Assembly: GCA_025928415.1 (NCBI GenBank)
Contig: JAICJK010000104.1
Coordinates: forward strand, 1-7,537
From: Solirubrobacteraceae bacterium
Lineage (GTDB): Bacteria > Actinomycetota > Thermoleophilia > Solirubrobacterales > Solirubrobacteraceae
DNA: 7,537 nucleotides
Direction: 5' to 3'
Shown: positions 1-4,941 of the stretch, piece by piece
Position numbering within the stretch: position 1 is the first letter of the stretch
Layout of the letters: every line of letters starts with the position of its first letter
Made by a program: the position numbers and the translations under genes
Notes under the pieces: model-generated
Databases searched by the model: none
Told to the model about the DNA's origin: nothing
Seen by the model: the letters and a program-made list of their open reading frames with translations, nothing else

Positions 1-336
1 CTCGTCGGCCGGGGTCAGGACCTCGGACTCGTCGATGTAGTCGACCTCGAGCGCCTCGAGCACCTGGGCCTCGGCGAAGTGGCCGATGCGCGCCTTGGCC
101 ATGACCGGGATCGTCACGGCCTCCTGGATGCCCTTGATCATCAGCGGGTCGCTCATCCGCGCCACGCCGCCGTCGCGGCGGATGTCGGCGGGGACGCGCT
201 CGAGGGCCATGACGGCCGCGGCGCCCGCGTCCTCGGCGATCTTGGCCTGCTCGGCGTCGACGACGTCCATGATGACGCCGCCCTTGAGCATCTCGGCAAG
301 CCCGGCCTTGACCCGGAACGTGGCTTCGTCGCGCAT
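1..336 (-). CDS. pdxS: Pyridoxal 5'-phosphate synthase subunit PdxS, N-terminal part (cut by window edge)
   Basis: PdxS is the synthase half of the PdxS-PdxT complex. It condenses ribose 5-phosphate (or ribulose 5-phosphate), glyceraldehyde 3-phosphate and ammonia from PdxT into pyridoxal 5'-phosphate in the cytoplasm. Only the first 112 residues of a protein of roughly 295 are in the window; the frame is open to base 1. Family blocks are nearly unbroken: [18 protein letters not shown] at 18-35, [11 protein letters not shown] at 43-53, [12 protein letters not shown] at 76-87 and [15 protein letters not shown] at the cut end. Asp24 and Lys81 (the Schiff-base lysine) fall at the same numbers as in the Bacillus subtilis enzyme, which supports the chosen ATG. 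No Shine-Dalgarno is visible before it, and a TACACT hexamer sits 7 nt upstream, so the mRNA may be leaderless. The rpiR-type regulator lies 80 nt upstream on the same strand. pdxT, if adjacent, would be beyond the left edge. The identification is very safe. Confidence 0.97.
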   Translation of the reverse strand, partial: MRDEATFRVKAGLAEMLKGGVIMDVVDAEQAKIAEDAGAAAVMALERVPADIRRDGGVARMSDPLMIKGIQEAVTIPVMAKARIGHFAEAQVLEALEVDYIDESEVLTPADE

Positions 337-343
337 GCCGCAA

Positions 344-372
344 AGTGTAGCTGCGCGGTCGGGATTGACCCT
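344..372 (-). promoter_or_regulatory. Candidate leaderless promoter for pdxS
   Basis: On the minus strand a TACACT hexamer (349 to 344) fits the actinobacterial -10 form TANNNT. It lies 7 nt from the pdxS ATG, which would put the transcript start at or beside the A of ATG. Seventeen bases further upstream is AGGGTC (372 to 367), not a good -35 match. No Shine-Dalgarno is present. The spacing is seen; promoter function is inferred. Confidence 0.4.
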
Positions 373-374
373 TG

Positions 375-408
375 TCCGGCGCGGCCAAGCTCGCGCCGGA
401 ACCGGCGC
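375..408 (-). terminator. Overlapping alternative hairpins between the regulator gene and pdxS
   Basis: Bases 375-383 (TCCGGCGCG) and 392-400 (CGCGCCGGA) form a perfect 9-bp inverted repeat around an 8-nt loop. The same middle arm can instead pair with 402-408: GCGCCGG at 393-399, AA, CCGGCGC at 402-408. The two hairpins exclude each other because they share 393-399. They begin 9 nt after the regulator stop codon in the direction of transcription. There is no T-run after either one, so a classical rho-independent terminator is not shown. It could be a U-less terminator, a processing site or a weak attenuator before pdxS. Confidence 0.35.
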
Positions 409-416
409 CGTTGCGG

Positions 417-1313
417 CTACTTCAGGCGGAAGGCCTTGATGCGCTCCTGGTAGGAGGGCGCATCGCGGCTGTACACGCCGTAGGCCAGGGCCTGGATGAT
501 CGACAGCAGCGCGGTGTGCGAGCGCACGTAGGCCGGGCTGTTGGAGGAGTAGTAGAGGCGGATCTGCGCGAGCTTGGCGACCTCGGACAGCGTCGCGTCG
601 GTCACCGCGACCGTGCGCGCCTTGCGGTGGCGGGCGAGCTTCATCGCGCGCACCACCAGCGGGTGCGGCCGCCCGGCGCTCAGGCCGATCACCAGCGTGC
701 CCTCGTCGATGCGCCCGAGGCGGCTGAGCGCCTCCTGCGACGGGCTGGCGACGATCTCCGCGCGCAGGTCGAGCAGCATCAGCAGGTGGCGCAGGTAGCT
801 GGCGAAGAAGGCCATCTGGTCGGTGCCGGCGATCAGCACGCGCTCCGCGGTCGCGATCGCCTCGACCGTCGCCTCGACGTCGCGGCGGGAGACCTTGCGG
901 GCCGTCTCCTCGACGTTGACGTGATCGGAGGCCACGGCCGTCTCGAAGGGGTTCTGGTCCAGCGAGAACAGCGGCTCGGGCGACGCGGCGACGTGCCCGT
1001 TGGTCGTCCCGCCGGTGACGGTGTGGCGCCGCCGGTACTCCTCGCGGGCCGACCCCTGCAGCTCGGGGAAGCCCTCGAAGCCGAGCGCCTGCGAGAAGCG
1101 CACGACGGTCGAGCTCGAGGTGTTCGCGCGGCGCGCGAGCTCCTCGGCGGTCTGGAAGGCGACCTCGTCCAGGTGGTCGACGATGTACTGCGCCACGTCC
1201 TTCTGGGAGCGCGAGAACTCGTCGAACCGGGCCTGGATGTAGGCCGACAGCGATTGGTGGCCGTGGGCCTCGTGAGGGGCCGGGGCGTGTGGGGTCGGGA
1301 CCGTCCGCTTCAT
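417..1313 (-). CDS. MurR/RpiR-family transcriptional regulator (HTH plus SIS domain)
   Basis: A cytoplasmic DNA-binding regulator of 298 residues. After a loose Pro/His-rich head (1-20), residues 22-95 form the RpiR-type helix-turn-helix domain: [26 protein letters not shown] leads into the helix-turn-helix around 56-77 ([20 protein letters not shown]), then GFPELQ. A linker of about 45 residues precedes a SIS (sugar isomerase) fold at about 145-275, including [16 protein letters not shown] and [33 protein letters not shown]. In the family the SIS domain binds a phosphosugar. Here the usual Ser-x-Ser-Gly-x-Thr pocket segment reads LSAGRPHP, so the ligand may differ. The frame stays open far upstream through the divergent methyltransferase gene, but similarity begins only after the ATG at 1313. 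No Shine-Dalgarno is clear. It is upstream of pdxS on the same strand and divergent from the methyltransferase gene (69-nt gap). Family is sure; target and ligand are unknown. Confidence 0.93.
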   Translation of the reverse strand: MKRTVPTPHAPAPHEAHGHQSLSAYIQARFDEFSRSQKDVAQYIVDHLDEVAFQTAEELARRANTSSSTVVRFSQALGFEGFPELQGSAREEYRRRHTVTGGTTNGHVAASPEPLFSLDQNPFETAVASDHVNVEETARKVSRRDVEATVEAIATAERVLIAGTDQMAFFASYLRHLLMLLDLRAEIVASPSQEALSRLGRIDEGTLVIGLSAGRPHPLVVRAMKLARHRKARTVAVTDATLSEVAKLAQIRLYYSSNSPAYVRSHTALLSIIQALAYGVYSRDAPSYQERIKAFRLK

Positions 1314-1382
1314 GGGCGACCCCGTGATTCGACGCTGCAGGTCGCCGTTCCTCCCAGGCCCCCGCCGGGGCATCATCGGCAC

Positions 1383-2012
1383 ATGGTCATCCCGGAGGCG
1401 GAGACGCTGCTCGACGACCTGCGCGCGCGAGGGGTGAGCCCCCGCGTCCTCGCCGCGATCGCGGCCGTCCCGCGCGACCGCTTCGTCCCGCCGGGGCTGC
1501 GGGCGCGGGCGTGGGAGGACGGGCCGCTGCCGATCGGCGGCGGCCAGACGATCTCCCAGCCGCGCGTCGTGGCGCTGATGTGCGACGCGCTGGCCCTGAC
1601 CGGAGACGAGCGCGTTTTGGACGTGGGGACCGGCTCGGGCTGGCACGCCGCGCTGCTGGCCCGCCTGGCCGCGCACGTCTGGACGGTGGAGCGCGACCCG
1701 GCGATCGCGCGGCAGGGCGCGGCGAACCTCTCCGCGGCGGGCGCGGGCAACGTCACCCCCGTCGTCGGGGACGGCGTCCGCGCCCTGGACGACGAGGCCG
1801 CCTTCGACGCGATCAACGTCGCCGCGGCGGGCGGCGAGCGCGACCTCGCCGAGCTGACGGCGCGGCTGGCCGACGGCGGGCGCCTGGTGGCCCCGGTGCG
1901 CGCGGGCCGCCATCAGCGCCTGGTCGTCGCCGAGCGCTGGGGCGACGACGTGCGCCGCCGCGACCTGGGCCGCGTCTCGTTCGTGCCGCTGCGGCGCTCG
2001 GCGGCAGGCTGA
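1383..2012 (+). CDS. pcm: Protein-L-isoaspartate O-methyltransferase
   Basis: An S-adenosylmethionine-dependent enzyme that methylates abnormal L-isoaspartyl residues and so starts their repair in aged proteins. It has 209 residues, the normal size for the family. Hallmarks in order: VPRDRFVPP at 29-37; the substrate-site motif GGGQTISQP at 52-60; SAM-binding motif [19 protein letters not shown] at 78-95 with Trp where Tyr is common; the acidic residue at the end of strand two, Glu103 in VWTVERD; a motif II region [10 protein letters not shown] where Val-Thr-Ala-Ala is more usual; and DGGRLVAPV. The ATG at 1383 is the first start that keeps the family N-terminus. It has no Shine-Dalgarno; a weak CATCAT hexamer lies 6 nt upstream. 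The gene is divergent from the RpiR-type regulator and convergent with the small acidic protein gene (14-nt gap). Some family members also act as membrane-bound modifiers of other substrates, but this short soluble form fits the repair enzyme. Confidence 0.93.
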   Translation: MVIPEAETLLDDLRARGVSPRVLAAIAAVPRDRFVPPGLRARAWEDGPLPIGGGQTISQPRVVALMCDALALTGDERVLDVGTGSGWHAALLARLAAHVWTVERDPAIARQGAANLSAAGAGNVTPVVGDGVRALDDEAAFDAINVAAAGGERDLAELTARLADGGRLVAPVRAGRHQRLVVAERWGDDVRRRDLGRVSFVPLRRSAAG

Positions 2013-2026
2013 GCCCGCGGGTCGCG

Positions 2027-2278
2027 TCAGCCGCCCTGCTCGGGATCCTCGCGCTCGGAGGGGTCCACCTCGTCGGCCTCGCCGTAGAGATCGCGGTCCG
2101 GCGCGGCCTCCTCGTCGAAGTGCTCGGCGTCCCCGGTGATCTTCGCCGTGCCGTGCATGTCGCCGTGGCTGGCGTGCTCGATGAGCTCGTCCTCGGCCAT
2201 CTCGAAGCCCTCGGACTCGCCGCCGCCGGCCTCGTAGACCGGCTCCATCGCCGGGTCGTCGTTCTCGTCGGATCGCAT
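2027..2278 (-). CDS. Small, strongly acidic hypothetical protein (83 aa)
   Basis: I cannot assign a function. The product has 83 residues, of which 29 are Asp or Glu and only 4 are Arg or Lys, with no cysteine, signal peptide or membrane segment. It should be cytoplasmic and largely disordered, apart from a possible short amphipathic helix around EGFEMAEDELIEHASHGD (residues 23-40). The segment VYEAGGGESEGFE, followed by DELIEHASHGD, reads like a conserved core and not random coding. Support for a real gene: ATG start, TGA stop, tight convergence with the methyltransferase gene, and a TACGGT -10-like hexamer 6 nt before the ATG (leaderless pattern). An internal ATG at residue 11 (MEPVYEAGG) is an alternative start. 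I have an uncorroborated impression that similar small acidic proteins occur in Solirubrobacterales genomes. Moderately sure that it is coding. Confidence 0.72.
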   Translation of the reverse strand: MRSDENDDPAMEPVYEAGGGESEGFEMAEDELIEHASHGDMHGTAKITGDAEHFDEEAAPDRDLYGEADEVDPSEREDPEQGG

Positions 2279-2284
2279 CCCCCG

Positions 2285-2303
2285 ACCGTACCCGCGCTAC
2301 GGT
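2285..2303. promoter_or_regulatory. Back-to-back TACGGT hexamers, candidate divergent promoters
   Basis: ACCGTA (2285-2290) and TACGGT (2298-2303) form a perfect 6-bp inverted repeat with a 7-nt spacer. Read on the minus strand, the left copy is a TANNNT -10 ending 6 nt before the ATG of the acidic protein. Read on the plus strand, the right copy would start a transcript near 2310, just ahead of the hairpin and the tRNA. Neither has a convincing TTGACA-like -35. The symmetry is seen; use as two divergent promoters is inferred. The same symmetry could also be a protein-binding operator. Confidence 0.35.
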
Positions 2304-2314
2304 GCCGCGACCCT

Positions 2315-2361
2315 AGGAGTCTGTTGATGTTTCGCGCGGCGGGAAACGTCAACAGGCTCCT
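2315..2361 (+). repeat. 19-bp inverted repeat (hairpin) immediately before the tRNA gene
   Basis: Arm one (2315-2333) is AGGAGTCTGTTGATGTTTC. Arm two (2343-2361) is GAAACGTCAACAGGCTCCT. The loop is GCGCGGCGG. Seventeen of 19 positions are Watson-Crick pairs. The other two (2320/2356 and 2328/2348) are T opposite G, so plus-strand RNA pairs all 19 positions through two G-U wobbles, whereas minus-strand RNA would have two C-A mismatches. The arms are about 42% GC, far below the surroundings. The hairpin ends 3 nt before the tRNA 5' end. It may be a structured leader of the tRNA precursor, a terminator-like element, or the fused ends of a lost insertion element. The structure is certain; the role is not known. 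Confidence 0.9.
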
Positions 2362-2364
2362 CGC

Positions 2365-2436
2365 GGGGCGGTAGCTCAGCGGTAGAGCAGCGGGCTCATA
2401 ACCCGTCAGACCCAGGTTCGAACCCTGGCCGCCCCA
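2365..2436 (+). tRNA. tRNA with CAT anticodon, most likely elongator tRNA-Met
   Basis: A complete 72-nt cloverleaf. Acceptor stem GGGGCGG pairs with CCGCCCC (2429-2435). D arm is GCTC / AGCGGTA / GAGC. Anticodon stem GCGGG pairs with CCCGT through one G-U, with loop CTCATAA and anticodon CAT at 2397-2399. The variable region is CAGAC. The T arm is CCAGG / TTCGAAC / CCTGG, and the discriminator is A2436. The 3' CCA is not encoded. G1-C72 and C11-G24 pairs point to an elongator, since bacterial initiators usually have an unpaired 1-72 and A11-U24. However, the GGG/CCC anticodon-stem pairs resemble an initiator. A lysidine-modified tRNA-Ile(CAU) cannot be excluded by eye. It is convergent with the glycine-rich protein gene. 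Confidence 0.95.
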
Positions 2437-2464
2437 CTGGCCGCAAGCGCGTGGCGTCCCCGGC

Positions 2465-2481
2465 GGCTGCTCAGCGCAGCC
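2465..2481. terminator. Short hairpin at the convergent tRNA / glycine-rich gene ends
   Basis: GGCTGC (2465-2470), loop TCAGC, GCAGCC (2476-2481): a perfect 6-bp stem that includes the stop codon of the glycine-rich gene. No T-run follows on either strand, so it is only a weak candidate for a shared transcription end. Confidence 0.2.
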
Positions 2482-3688
2482 AGATCACCTTGCGCCTCGT
2501 CCGCTCCACGCCGGCGTCGTCGCGGCCCGAGAGCACCAGCACGTAGCGCGTGGCCCGCAGCGGCACCGGCGCGGTCAGCGGCAGCGTGAGGCGCGCCACG
2601 CCCCAGTGGCCCACCGGGCCGGCGGCATCCACGGTGCCCATGAGCGGGCCGCGCTTGACGCCCAGGTGCAGCTCGGCGCGCAGGCCGGTCAGCGCGGGCC
2701 CGCGGTTGATGACCACGAAGGCGATCCGGCCGGTGCGGGTGGCCTCCGCGCTGCGCGCGAAACCGAGCACCCAGGCGGTGAGGTGGCCCGTGGCGACCGC
2801 CGGCAGGTCGTAGGAGACCTGCACCAGCGGCACGCCGGTGGTGTCGATCGCCTGCGCCCCGCCGGCCGGGACGAGGTTCGAGCCCCCGCCGCCACCGCCG
2901 CCGCCGTCCGCGAAGCCGCCGCCACCTCCGCCGCCGCCGAACAGCCCGGCGCCGCCGCCCCCACCGCCGCCGCCGGAAGCGGCGCTCGTGGGCGTGGCCG
3001 ACAACTCCACGCCGTCGCCACCGCGACCACCCGAGCCCGCTGCACCGGCGTTCCCGCCGGGCGCGCAGTAGGGAGCTTCGATGCAGCCCCCCGCACCGCC
3101 GCTGCCGCCGCTGCCGGGCTCGCCCGCGGCGCCCCCACCGCCTCTGAACCCGCCACCGCCGCCGCCCGCGGCGCCGGCCGCTCCACCCGCTGCGCCGATG
3201 CGGTAGTCCCCTGAGAGCCACGACTGAGCGGCTCCGCCGGCGCCGCCACCGCCCGCCGCCACGAGCAGCCGGCTTCCGAGGTCGTCCGCCGCCGTCCGCA
3301 CGTCGGATGCGCCGCCGCCCGCACCGCCGTCGGATCCGATGGCGCACACGCCGGGCGCAGGGGTGGCGGTGCAGAAGCTGCTGCCGGTGCCGCCCGCGCC
3401 GCCTCCGGAGCTCACGACCGCGTACAGCATCGAGCCCGGCGTCACGGCGAGGTCACCGCTGACGACCGCGCCATGACCACCGGCGGCTCCGCCTCCTTCG
3501 CCGCCCACCGCGCGGACGTGGACCGAGGAGACCCCGGCCGGGATGGCGACGGCGTTGGACCCCGCGCTGTAGCTGCAGCTCACGGTCTCGCCGGACTGCG
3601 TGCAGCCCGGCGGCGGGGCCGCTGCTGCCGCCGCCGGCAGCGCGGCGCCGGCTCCGGCCAGCAGTCCGGCGGCGATCAGCGCGCGCAT
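2471..3688 (-). CDS. Secreted glycine-rich protein with poly-glycine blocks and three cysteine pairs
   Basis: A 405-residue exported protein of unknown function. Residues 1-24 form a signal peptide (MRALIAAGLLAGAGAALPAA, then an Ala run and PPPGC). Residues 39-145 match the general plan of bacterial glycine-rich beta-sandwich domains: VAIPAGVSSVHVRAVGGEGGG, then LAVTPGSMLYAVVSSGGGAGG, GGGASDVR and LLVAAGGGG. Residues 146-270 are almost all Gly with some Ala and Ser, ending in three runs of exactly eight glycines (239-246, 251-258, 262-269). The C-terminal part, about 288-405, is non-repetitive and strand-rich (FVVINRGPALTGLRAELHLG), possibly an Ig-like fold. Six cysteines form three close pairs (29/38, 106/115, 202/208), which suggests extracellular disulfides. 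The ATG at 3688 lies 13 bases inside the end of the upstream ScyD/E-like gene, so translation is probably coupled. The frame is open far upstream, but only this ATG gives a signal peptide. Confidence 0.88.
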   Translation of the reverse strand: MRALIAAGLLAGAGAALPAAAAAAPPPGCTQSGETVSCSYSAGSNAVAIPAGVSSVHVRAVGGEGGGAAGGHGAVVSGDLAVTPGSMLYAVVSSGGGAGGTGSSFCTATPAPGVCAIGSDGGAGGGASDVRTAADDLGSRLLVAAGGGGAGGAAQSWLSGDYRIGAAGGAAGAAGGGGGGFRGGGGAAGEPGSGGSGGAGGCIEAPYCAPGGNAGAAGSGGRGGDGVELSATPTSAASGGGGGGGGAGLFGGGGGGGGFADGGGGGGGGSNLVPAGGAQAIDTTGVPLVQVSYDLPAVATGHLTAWVLGFARSAEATRTGRIAFVVINRGPALTGLRAELHLGVKRGPLMGTVDAAGPVGHWGVARLTLPLTAPVPLRATRYVLVLSGRDDAGVERTRRKVIWLR

Positions 3689-4860
3689 CGGCAGCCCGCG
3701 TCGCCCGCGTCGGCCGCGGCGATCCGAACGATCTGGCCGTCGGTGGGCGAGCCGCCGTTGTTCGTCACGAACACGTCGCCCTTGCGCGACACCGTCAGGC
3801 CCGTGGGCTCCTGGAGCTGCCCGGCTGCCAGCTCGGTCCGCGTGCCGTCGCGGTCGATGCGGATCAGCTTGCCCGGCGAGGGCGGCCCCGCGAGGCCGGT
3901 CGTGTCGATCTGCAGCACGAACAGCGTGCCGTGGCGGCCGTAGGCCACGTCGACGACGTTCGTGAAGCCCGACTGCTCGACCTTCACGGTGTGGCCCGCC
4001 ACCCGGAACACGTTCGCCGCGCCGACCGGGAACGGGAAGCCGGTCAGCTGACCGACGATGTCGTCGCCGTGCGACCCGCGGATGATGCCCGTGGGCACCG
4101 GCTGCACGGGGATCTTCGTGCCGGCCGGCAGCCCGAGCATCGGCGGGGCGAGCGCGAACGCGAACGGCAGGACGGTGACCGTGCGCACGCTGCCGTCCTT
4201 CGTCACGCGCAGCACGTCGTTGCCGCCCGCGTCGGTCACGAGCAGGCTGCGGCCCGTGGCGTCGACCGAGTACGGGTTGGAGTTGACGCCCTCGGCGCCC
4301 GGCTGCCCCTTGTCCGGGTCGTTGGCCGCCTCGTAGGCCGCCAGGTCGGCGACCTCGCTCACGTTGCCGCGCCTGTCGACGCGGAACACCTTGCCGAGCC
4401 CGGCGCCCCCGGCGCCGAGCGTCGCCCTGTCCGCGGGAGCGGCGCCCAGGCCGACCGTGAAGAAGCCGGTGGAGCCCTTGAACGAGATGTCCTGCGGGCC
4501 GGACGAGTCGGTCTGGGGGCTGTCGCCGGTCTGCACGGCCAGGGACGGCAGGCCGCTGACGAGCGGGCTCTTGGCGCCGGTGGCCGGGTCGACGCGGGTG
4601 ATCGCGCCGGTGGCCCCGAGGCACTGCGAGCCGCCCTCGCCGGCGACGACGCACGGGCCCGCGCCGCCCTTGCCGGCCTCGGCGACGAACAGGTCGCCCC
4701 CTGGCCCGATGGTCAGGCCGCGCGGGTTGTCGAGCCCACTCGCGACGACCTGCGGCTGCGCCGCGGCCGTCGCGGCCCCCGAGCAGGCCAGCGCCGCCCC
4801 GGTCGCCAGCGAGATCGACAGGGCGCGGCGCGTGCGGCGCCGGGAGGGCACGGGGAACAT
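3676..4860 (-). CDS. ScyD/ScyE-family secreted beta-propeller protein
   Basis: A 394-residue exported protein that fits the ScyD/ScyE family (named for the cyanobacterial scytonemin cluster, but widespread in actinobacteria, where the role is unknown). Residues 1-34 look like a signal peptide: an Arg-rich head (RRRTRRALSIS), a hydrophobic core and likely cleavage after AAA-34. The mature part has NHL-like propeller blades: VVASGLDNPRGLTIGPGGDLFVAE at 38-61, GATGAITRVDPATG, PQDISFKG, AAYEAANDPDKG, NSNPYSVDATGRSLLVTDAGGNDVLRV, LTGFPFPVGAANVFRV, GFTNVVDVAYGRHGTLFVLQI, GKLIRIDRDGTRTELAAGQL, and EPTGLTVSRKGDVFVTNNG. Cys70 and Cys80 (GPCVVAGEGGSQC) may form a disulfide in the first blade. The start has a clear Shine-Dalgarno (AAAGGAG, 7-nt spacing). 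The last residues (DAGCRCAR) run into the overlapping glycine-rich gene. Scytonemin synthesis should not be inferred, since no other pigment gene is here. Confidence 0.9.
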   Translation of the reverse strand: MFPVPSRRRTRRALSISLATGAALACSGAATAAAQPQVVASGLDNPRGLTIGPGGDLFVAEAGKGGAGPCVVAGEGGSQCLGATGAITRVDPATGAKSPLVSGLPSLAVQTGDSPQTDSSGPQDISFKGSTGFFTVGLGAAPADRATLGAGGAGLGKVFRVDRRGNVSEVADLAAYEAANDPDKGQPGAEGVNSNPYSVDATGRSLLVTDAGGNDVLRVTKDGSVRTVTVLPFAFALAPPMLGLPAGTKIPVQPVPTGIIRGSHGDDIVGQLTGFPFPVGAANVFRVAGHTVKVEQSGFTNVVDVAYGRHGTLFVLQIDTTGLAGPPSPGKLIRIDRDGTRTELAAGQLQEPTGLTVSRKGDVFVTNNGGSPTDGQIVRIAAADAGDAGCRCAR

Positions 4861-4867
4861 GTCGCAG

Positions 4868-4924
4868 CTCCTTTGCGAGGGAAGGCCGGCCCCGACCCTA
4901 CGCCCGGGCCCGGCAGGGGCGCAA
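4868..4924 (-). promoter_or_regulatory. Candidate promoter and ribosome-binding site for the ScyD/E-like operon
   Basis: On the minus strand, TTGCGC (4924 to 4919), an 18-nt spacer and TAGGGT (4900 to 4895) make a reasonable -35/-10 pair. Transcription would start near 4888 and give a leader of about 28 nt. The leader carries AAAGGAG (4874 to 4868), a good Shine-Dalgarno 7 nt before the ATG. It lies in the 81-nt gap after the thioredoxin-like gene, so this pair of genes may have its own promoter. The ribosome site is convincing; the promoter is a guess. Confidence 0.4.
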
Positions 4925-4941
4925 GACCGTCGGCGGACCGC

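Noticed and set aside
372..1382. Plus-strand open frame leading into the methyltransferase gene
   Set aside because: The upstream 337 codons are antisense to the regulator gene and show no domain; the enzyme of normal family length begins at 1383.
1314..1382. Operator for the regulator in the divergent gap with the methyltransferase gene
   Set aside because: I found only a short CCCCG-C-CGGGG palindrome, expected by chance in this base composition.
1314..1913. N-terminal extension of the RpiR-type regulator through the methyltransferase gene
   Set aside because: The extension is Arg/Pro-rich shadow sequence antisense to a well-supported gene; family similarity begins only after the ATG at 1313.
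2838..3071. Plus-strand open frame rich in poly-proline (three runs of eight Pro)
   Set aside because: It is the exact complement of the poly-glycine blocks of the glycine-rich gene (GGC read backwards is GCC; the shifted frame gives CCG). No separate gene is supported.
3689..4654. Upstream extension of the glycine-rich protein frame
   Set aside because: It lies within the propeller gene in another frame and is Arg/Gly-rich shadow; the ATG at 3688 gives a clean signal peptide.
3676..4860. Scytonemin pigment biosynthesis
   Set aside because: Only a ScyD/ScyE-family protein is present; no ScyA, ScyB or ScyC or tyrosine/tryptophan pathway gene is in the window.
4762..4860. Twin-arginine (Tat) signal or lipoprotein signal on the ScyD/E-like protein
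   Set aside because: The Arg-rich head lacks a full S-R-R-x-F-L-K motif, and Cys26 has Ala, not Leu, at the -3 lipobox place; ordinary signal peptidase cleavage after residue 34 fits better.
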